A stretch of 64,000 bases of DNA from Pochonia chlamydosporia 170. Lineage: Eukaryota; Ascomycota; Sordariomycetes; Hypocreales; Clavicipitaceae. The position numbers were made by a program, and so were the translations under genes. Position 1 is the stretch's first letter. Every line of letters starts with the position of its first letter. The stretch covers positions 4,650,001-4,714,000 of the forward strand of contig NC_035790.1 in the NCBI RefSeq assembly GCF_001653235.2, in the 5' to 3' direction. This document shows positions 58,410 through 64,000 of the stretch, one piece after another. A model generated the notes under the pieces. The model worked only from the letters and a program-made list of their open reading frames with translations. It was not told where the DNA came from and did not search any database.

Positions 58410-59000
58410 GCTGGAGACGGGTTTCGAGTACTCTTTGCTTAAAATATTGTAGACGGAGAGAAGGAGAAGGAGAAGCAGAAAATAGTTTAAGACGAAATAT
58501 TCACGAAAAATTATTTTGAAGATGGTCCATATGTAAAGATGTATGTACCTCCCGCCAGGTATATCGCTTCTGATCACGGAGCATTGCGATCTGTTTGAGG
58601 GCCGGAGCTCTCCGTGGTGGGACTGGCCTTCACCTATGCAGCCTATTGAGCGACGTTGTGGATGCACCGATCAGGATGTGAGATGAATATCCAATGTATT
58701 ACACTAGCAGGTGCTGGGCTCAAGACAATTCGTCCTGGCTGTTGTATCAATGGTTTTTCTATCAGTTTCAAATTTATCAGAGAATAAACCCCTTGGCTGG
58801 TTGCCCAGTGCATCAAGATCAAGTACACGCTATGTTGAGCACGTGATGCCCTGACAGCCGCAACAGGCACCCAAGGTGGTCCGTGCTTCTGCATTCGCAA
58901 AACGGAAAATCTCAATCGGAACAGCCGTCACAGCTCCAGGTCCAGCGACGCTTCGACAGCACATCATTGAAAGCTTTGATAGCTTCCAACGACAGTCGCC
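58410..59000. promoter_or_regulatory. Divergent promoter region of the OHCU decarboxylase and PRP19 genes
   Basis: 591 nt between two start codons facing away from each other. An AT-rich block (AAATATTCACGAAAAATTATTTTG, about 58495-58518) lies on the OHCU side. No specific binding site can be claimed. Confidence 0.45.
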
Positions 59001-60674
59001 ATGCTTTGCGGAAGTAAGAGGAGTTGCGCAATTACCTCAATGACCCGAGCCATGCTAACATATCTCGCTAGTTTCCGGGGAAGCTCCCCAAGAGCCTGTC
59101 GTGTCCAAGAAGTCAGGTAAGCAGCCTGCGTCGCAATTGTGATTTCATATTGAGCCAGTTCTGACTTTACCGCAGGGGTTGTTTACGAGAAAAGACTTAT
59201 CGAGCAGTACATCAACGAGCACGCCACCGAACCGGGCACTGGCGAGGCTCTTACCACCGATGACCTTCTCCCCCTTCAGTCCTCGCGCGTCGTCCGCCCT
59301 CGCCCTCCCACACTAACATCCATACCTGCGCTTTTGGCGACCTTTCAAAACGAGTGGGACAATCTTGCCCTAGAAACGTATAATCTAAAAGAACAACTCG
59401 TACGAACGAGGGAAGAACTGGCTACCGCACTATACCAACATGATGCTGCCGTTCGCGTCATTGCGCGTTTGACAAAGGAGAGAGACGAGGCCAGGGACTC
59501 ACTCAGCAAAGTCACAGTTACTGACGGTGCAGCTAATGGCGAAGAAATGGTTGTGGATAGTGTTGAAACACTACCCGAACCTTTGGCTGAGAGAGTGGAT
59601 GAAGTTCACGCATCGTACGTAACAATGTTCTTTATCGTGGCGGCAGGCTGGTACTAATGTTATCTTTTCTAGCTTATCGAAAGGTCGCAAAAGACGGCCT
59701 GTTCCTGAAGGCTGGGTTACGGCAGACGAAGTATCCTCGTTTGACACCACAGCCTCTAGCGCTTTACCTGTCTCGCAGGCAACTTCGATCGATCTTGAGG
59801 GAGGATATGCCGCCCTTGGGGGTCTGAAAGGCGAGGCCGCTGTTTACTCTATCGAAGCCGACAAGTTGGAGAGGCAGTTGCCGGTCAACGAGGCCGTCAC
59901 CAACACGCTGTGGACTGGAGAGAAGCTGTTCTTTGCCACAAGCCAAGGCAACGTGAAAGTGTACGAAGCGGGCAATGAGGTTGCCGCAGCCTCGGAGCAT
60001 GCTGGTCCTGTAACTGGGCTCAGTATTCACCCTGGAGCCGAAATTCTTGGCTCCGTGGGTACAGACAAGAGCATTGTGTTCTACGACGTGGCTACTATGA
60101 AGCGAGCTAGCCGGGCCTTTGCTGATGCTTGTAAGTCAAATCGTCCCTTACTGCCAACCCGATATTTCATGCTCACCAGCGACTGACAACCACAGCACTC
60201 ACTACATGCGCTTTCCACCCCGATGGACACATCTTCGCGGCAGGAACATTGAGTGGGGATGTCAAACTTTATATGACCAAGAATCTGGAACAAGCTGCCG
60301 TGTTCAGGCTTGGTGCACCTGTTCAAGCCGTTGCGTTCTCCGAAAATGGATTTTGGCTGGCTGCTACAGCCAAGGGTCAGACAACAGTCACAATCTTTGA
60401 TCTCCGTCGCACGGAAGGCGATGCAGCACCTGCCAAGGTTCTGGAGACTGGTGGATCCGTGCAGTCTTTGGCTTGGGACTATACTGGCCAGTACCTGGCA
60501 ACTGGAGGTGCGTCTGGCGTGACTATTCAACAGTACGCCAAGTCGAGCAAGAAGTGGAGTGAACCATTTAGAAACTCGACGCCTGTTGTTGGTCTCAGAT
60601 GGGGAGAGTCGGCAAGAAAGCTTGTGGCAGTTAATGGTGAGGGTGTGGTGAGTGTATTTGGCGTCAAAGAATAG
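59001..60674 (+). CDS. PRP19: Pre-mRNA-processing factor 19 (PRP19), U-box E3 ligase of the NineTeen complex
   Basis: Five exons: 59001-59013, 59072-59116, 59176-59614, 59673-60130 and 60196-60674, 477 residues. The first exon is only 13 nt. N-terminal U-box (MLCGISGEAPQEPVVSKKSG, VVYEKRLIEQYINEHATEP) at about 1-70; Prp19 coiled coil LATFQNEWDNLALETYNLKE then REELATALYQHDAAVRVIAR at about 75-140, which forms the tetramer; a linker with SKGRKRRPVPEGW; a C-terminal WD40 propeller at about 200-477 with units such as PVTGLSIHPGAEILGSVGTD and TCAFHPDGHIFAAGTLSG. Role: spliceosome activation and DNA-damage ubiquitin signalling in the nucleus. No missing key residue seen. Confidence 0.95.
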
Positions 60675-61726
60675 AGCAAACAAAGGTTTCGGACAATGGC
60701 ACCTTTACCCCGGTTGATATCTCGGTCTATGTGTTTACAAACAAAGGAATTGGTAATGGCGACGGTCGTGTTCAAATAGTTGTATACCTACGAATACTAA
60801 ATTGGGACAGATACTGTCCACTATATTCGGTCATAATAACAGTTGCTAAAGTGATGCAGTTCGTTGCGATGCTATTTTAAATCACACATGCAGATAGAAT
60901 CACAGAAGAGGTGGCGATAAAAGTTCTTGATGTCGGGTGTGGCAACAAGACCGTGTTAAATCCGGATTCCAGCAAAACCCGCAGCCAAAAGACCATGACT
61001 AATCCTCAATATCCAGCGCCACGACTCTGACCGGGTGCTTTAGTGACGGCCTGGCCCTCAATGTTTTCAGTGGAGCAGAGGCGGTTTAGGCGCCAGTCTG
61101 GAGCAACAATGGAAAACACCAGGCCACTGGAACTCATCAACCAATCGCCTGGTGTGATAAATCGATCCACCCAGTCCCGGGACTGACAGTGAACGGCTGC
61201 TGCACCTTCCATCCGCCACTCTGCTTTGCTGACTTGACTTTGGACGACGCTGGACTCCGGAGGGGCATGAGTGTCTCCGAAAGCACAACACGCCATCGGT
61301 GGAAACCACATCTTCACCCTTTCAAATTGCAACAACAACAGCGCCCTCCTATGCTCCCGATGCGATCATATTGCACAGCGGAAATTATTCATCTCAGCCA
61401 CGCATTAGACGACTCCCTACAGCCTCTACCGCCGCTGTCCTCGGCTGATTACCAACTGGGAACATTGTCCTGTGGTGTCCCGAGACGCCAGACCTTGCGG
61501 CCTGGTGTGCCAACCTTGCCACCAGCCGAACGCGACAAATTGGGTGCAGCCTACGCACAGTGGACCGGCTGTGTAAACTGAATGTACATATAAGACGGCG
61601 ATTTTCTCGCATTACGCATCTTGAACCACAGCCGGCACTGCTCGGTTGCTTTCACGCTATTTCTCTCCGACTACCTGGGCAGCTGCCAAACCTCAATCCT
61701 TCCATACGCACAGCCGAGATACAAAG
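60675..61726. other. Intergenic region, 1.05 kb
   Basis: This is the 3' flank of PRP19 and the promoter of the split-RING gene. The ORF at 61189-61581 (130 codons) lies in the expected leader region and has no domain; the frame starting at 61646 has only a TTG before the true ATG at 61727. Confidence 0.45.
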
Positions 61727-62892
61727 ATGGCACGAGTTGGGGACACGGTGCTCGACCTTTTGAGCGAGGATGATCCCGTCGAAATCAACCCTAATCCCAC
61801 AAGTCGGACATTTAATGTTCTCGAAACCTTACTCAATTCTCCGCGCCAGAGTCCAGCGAACTCTGTTCGATTACGGCCAAATCGGAGAGGTGATCGACGT
61901 CCTCCACCCCTAGCACCTGTATCGCAGCAACAGTCACAGCCTCAACAACCGCAAAGAACGGCTGTCATTGATTTGACAGAGGAGCTGGATTCACCAATCG
62001 AACTGAGATACTCGCCACGCCCCAGTCAAATAGGTCGAAACCCGCGGCGGACCAATTCACAGAGAATTACACCACCTTCTTTATCGAGAAGCGACAGTAC
62101 TTTCATGGGACCTGGTGCTAGTGTTATTGACCTGACCGTGGACTCACCAGAAGATGAACGTGCTCCCGAACCGAGGGTGACTAGAAGTCACCGACACCAC
62201 CACCACCACCATCACCATCATCACCACCACCGACCTCGACGCTTTGGGCAAGATCAACTAATCGAGCTGGAATTTATGAATGCCAGTAGTGCGAGCATCT
62301 ACTCCAATATTTCGAGCAACGTTCGCCGAATAGCAGGCCTGTTTGGTAGCAATTTTATGACTCGCGGCTTTACCGGTGCACCGGTCGAGTTTCCGCTCGC
62401 TTCTCCCCGCGAGCAGAGCCCCAAACCGACAATGGAACCCCCGCCACCAACCCGAGATGGATTTACTCGAGACACAGCATTGGAAGGAGATAGGGTAGTA
62501 ATATGCCCAGCCTGTAAGGAAGAACTTGCATACGATCCAACCGGAACAGCACCACAGCCAAGCCCTACTGCTACGGGCACCAAAAAACGGAAACGTCAAC
62601 CCGCAGAGCACCATTTCTGGGCCCTCAAGAAATGCGGACATGTAGGCATACCCTGCTGACTTTAAAACCGAGAATAAGGTCAGACGTTGCTAACATTTTG
62701 CAAAAGGTTTACTGCGCGGATTGCTTTGAGAATAGAAAACCCACAAAGGCCAACCCGCATGGCGCTGGGTTCCGGATCTCGCAAGGCAAAGCGCCTGGCA
62801 GCACGCCAAACGGAAACGACATTCGATGTGCCGTCGAGAGCTGCGAGACAAAAGTTAGTCCGAAGACTGAGTGGGTGGGCATTTATTTGTAA
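61727..62892 (+). CDS. RING-like zinc finger protein with SUMO-interacting motifs (STUbL-like candidate)
   Basis: Two exons: 61727-62641 and 62707-62892, 366 residues; ATG context acaaagATGGC. The intron (GTAGGC donor, TTGCAAAAG acceptor, GCTAAC branch site) interrupts the RING right after KKCGH, joining to VYCADCFENRK. RING-like metal ligands: CPACKEELAYDP, then after a ~30-residue insert HHFWALKKCGHVYCADCF, then a second insert and IRCAVESCETKV. Two strong SUMO-interacting motifs: VIDLTEELDSP at about 85 and VIDLTVDSPEDE at about 140, each followed by acids. A run of 12 His follows at about 157-168. The architecture recalls Slx8/Rfp-type SUMO-targeted ubiquitin ligases, but the RING is unusually spread, so orthology is not certain. 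Likely nuclear, tying SUMO to ubiquitin in genome maintenance (inference). Confidence 0.82.
62195..62230 (+). repeat. CAC/CAT tract coding for 12 histidines
   Basis: Twelve consecutive His codons, mixed CAC and CAT, lie between the SIM region and the RING of the zinc finger protein. Mixed codons indicate the run is not a pure recent slippage product. Confidence 0.9.
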
Positions 62893-63433
62893 ACCAAACC
62901 TGTACAATCAACAGCATTCCAGGGTTTCCTGTGTACATTGCATCTTGCCATTTCTCGGTATGCGGCTGCAAGGCAGGTTTTGTGCACCTGATGACAAATT
63001 CGACGTATCATGCGTGGCATGGCATGGCAGGGCAGGCATGGAGAGGCGGACGTTTAGACTCTGGCGTTTTAGGGTTGTGAATTTCTGGTAACATGTCATG
63101 AGGGGATGATACCACTGCTTTTAGAGGCTTTAGTGACAGCCTGAGAGCGTCTTCATTTTGGAACAAAGGGGGATTGTAGCGGCGGCGTTTGGAGTCGTGT
63201 TTCCGCATGCTCAAATGGCATTTCTACGATGTTTATCCACATCAGAGACATTTATTGCTCTTTTCCCACTGTGACCGTTGCAACTTGCTTGAGGTGTATA
63301 TTCATTCGACTAGGGGTATCTTTGAAGCGTTATCCGTCCTTGCTAACAATAAACACAGCCGCTACCGACCCGACTTAATTATATCCTGGTATCATGCCTT
63401 CGTTCCCAATAAGTATCATAATCCGACCCAATG
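62893..63433. other. Convergent spacer, 541 nt
   Basis: It lies between the stop codons of the split-RING gene and the right-edge gene. GGCATGGCATGGCAGGGCAGG-like short direct repeats lie near 63015-63036. No gene is supported. Confidence 0.45.
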
Positions 63434-64000
63434 CTAAACAACGAGATCCAATGCTAATTCGTCCACCCAATCCCCGCCATATTCAGTCTCTTGCGAGTCA
63501 CTTATACCGCATGGCCCAGTCGCATTCTCCTTGTCGTCAAACGTGAGTTTTGGATTCGTAACACCGGCCAAGGATTCAGATGGCACGACTGTATTTACGC
63601 TGTAACGAGCCCGTCCTTTTGAAATGCCGTCTATTTTCGTCGTGTGATTTGCCTGTGGAATTTCCTGGTCCTGCAGCTCCTCTAGCGCTGCGGTGCGCTT
63701 GCTGCGCTGTATGGCCAGGGACACAAGTTCATTGGAGCCAGAGGACGTGAAGAATCGTTTGGATGGGGCGGTGGGTAGTATGTGTTTTGCGGGTGATGGT
63801 TTCTGCGGGACGGGGTATTCTGCATCGTCGAAGGAGTCGCTGAGAATGGAGTCGAAGGTTTCGTCTTGGAGCTCGAGAGCCTGTTGGGATGATGAGGGGA
63901 AGAAGTCGTCTAGGTTGCCGAGGATGGCTTGCGTGCTCATCGGCGGTTGTTGGATGATGGGGGGAGGGGAGGGAATGGTTTGTTGTTTTGGTAGGTTTGG
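63434..64000 (-). CDS. C-terminal part of a gene running off the right edge, unrecognised
   Basis: The minus-strand frame ending at 63434 is open to the window edge (189 codons). An internal ATG at 63940 could be a start, but the 20 residues upstream are also open and Pro/Gln-rich, so the gene probably continues beyond 64000. The segment PPMSTQAILGNLDDFFPSSS followed by QQALELQDE looks like a conserved short linear block. The rest is polar with SKRFFTSSGSNELVSLAIQR and an acidic end GDWVDELALDLVV. Likely nuclear and disordered; no domain is visible in the part shown. Confidence 0.6.
   Translation of the reverse strand, partial: PNLPKQQTIPSPPPIIQQPPMSTQAILGNLDDFFPSSSQQALELQDETFDSILSDSFDDAEYPVPQKPSPAKHILPTAPSKRFFTSSGSNELVSLAIQRSKRTAALEELQDQEIPQANHTTKIDGISKGRARYSVNTVVPSESLAGVTNPKLTFDDKENATGPCGISDSQETEYGGDWVDELALDLVV

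Noticed and set aside
1..64000. Search for CRISPR-like arrays, insertion sequences, rRNA, secondary-metabolite core enzymes or LTR elements
   Set aside because: Reading both strands showed no spaced repeats, no transposase or reverse transcriptase domain, no rRNA-like segment and no PKS, NRPS or terpene cyclase. Only the short RNase H-like trace near 8.1 kb hints at mobile DNA.

Overview
This window looks like nuclear DNA of a filamentous ascomycete, most likely a sordariomycete and plausibly of the Hypocreales. The genes are of recognisable fungal families. They are interrupted by short introns, mostly about 50 to 90 nt, with GTAAGT-like donors and CTAAC/CTGAC-like branch sites. There is no operon structure, and long intergenic stretches separate the genes. 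The organism call is inference; no marker gene for species is present.

Layout. 0-7.5 kb: a complex I assembly factor (NDUFAF6 type) diverges from the RAD5 DNA-damage-tolerance helicase/ubiquitin ligase, followed by an aldo-keto reductase. 7.5-15.7 kb: mostly noncoding, with two small convergent single-pass membrane proteins of unknown role and a possible decayed LINE RNase H fragment. 15.7-24.3 kb: secreted and surface functions, namely a GPI-anchored yapsin-like aspartic protease, a secreted beta-propeller lactonase-like protein, a cytosolic NAD(P)-binding protein and a GPI-anchored CRH-type GH16 cell-wall transglycosylase. 26-31.7 kb: the ribosome-biogenesis helicase DBP9, a SANT/Myb protein and a tentative small mitochondrial protein. 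31.7-37.4 kb: a 5.7 kb stretch with no supportable gene. 37.4-45 kb: a Myb-like protein, a dihydroxy-acid dehydratase with no visible mitochondrial presequence and an 8-nt microexon, and the sorting nexin MVP1. 46-53.2 kb: mitochondrial ribosomal protein uL15m, a GT15 mannosyltransferase, a DUF4604 protein and the zinc-binding cytochrome oxidase subunit COX4. 53.7-64 kb: an unrecognised basic protein, a peroxisomal (-SKL) acyl-CoA thioesterase, OHCU decarboxylase, PRP19, a SIM-containing split-RING protein and the 3' part of a gene running off the right edge.

How the genes fit together. I see no biosynthetic cluster and no mobile defence system. Most genes are housekeeping and functionally independent. 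Loose themes are cell-wall assembly (yapsin, CRH transglycosylase, KTR mannosyltransferase), mitochondria (NDUFAF6, uL15m, COX4, a candidate small protein) and ubiquitin/SUMO and genome maintenance (RAD5, PRP19, split-RING protein). The least explained items are the convergent pair of small membrane proteins, the orphan gene at 53.7-54.7 kb, the small mitochondrial candidate at 31.2-31.7 kb and the split-RING SIM protein.

Exon boundaries below come from reading splice signals and checking that every junction keeps the frame. They are predictions without transcript evidence.
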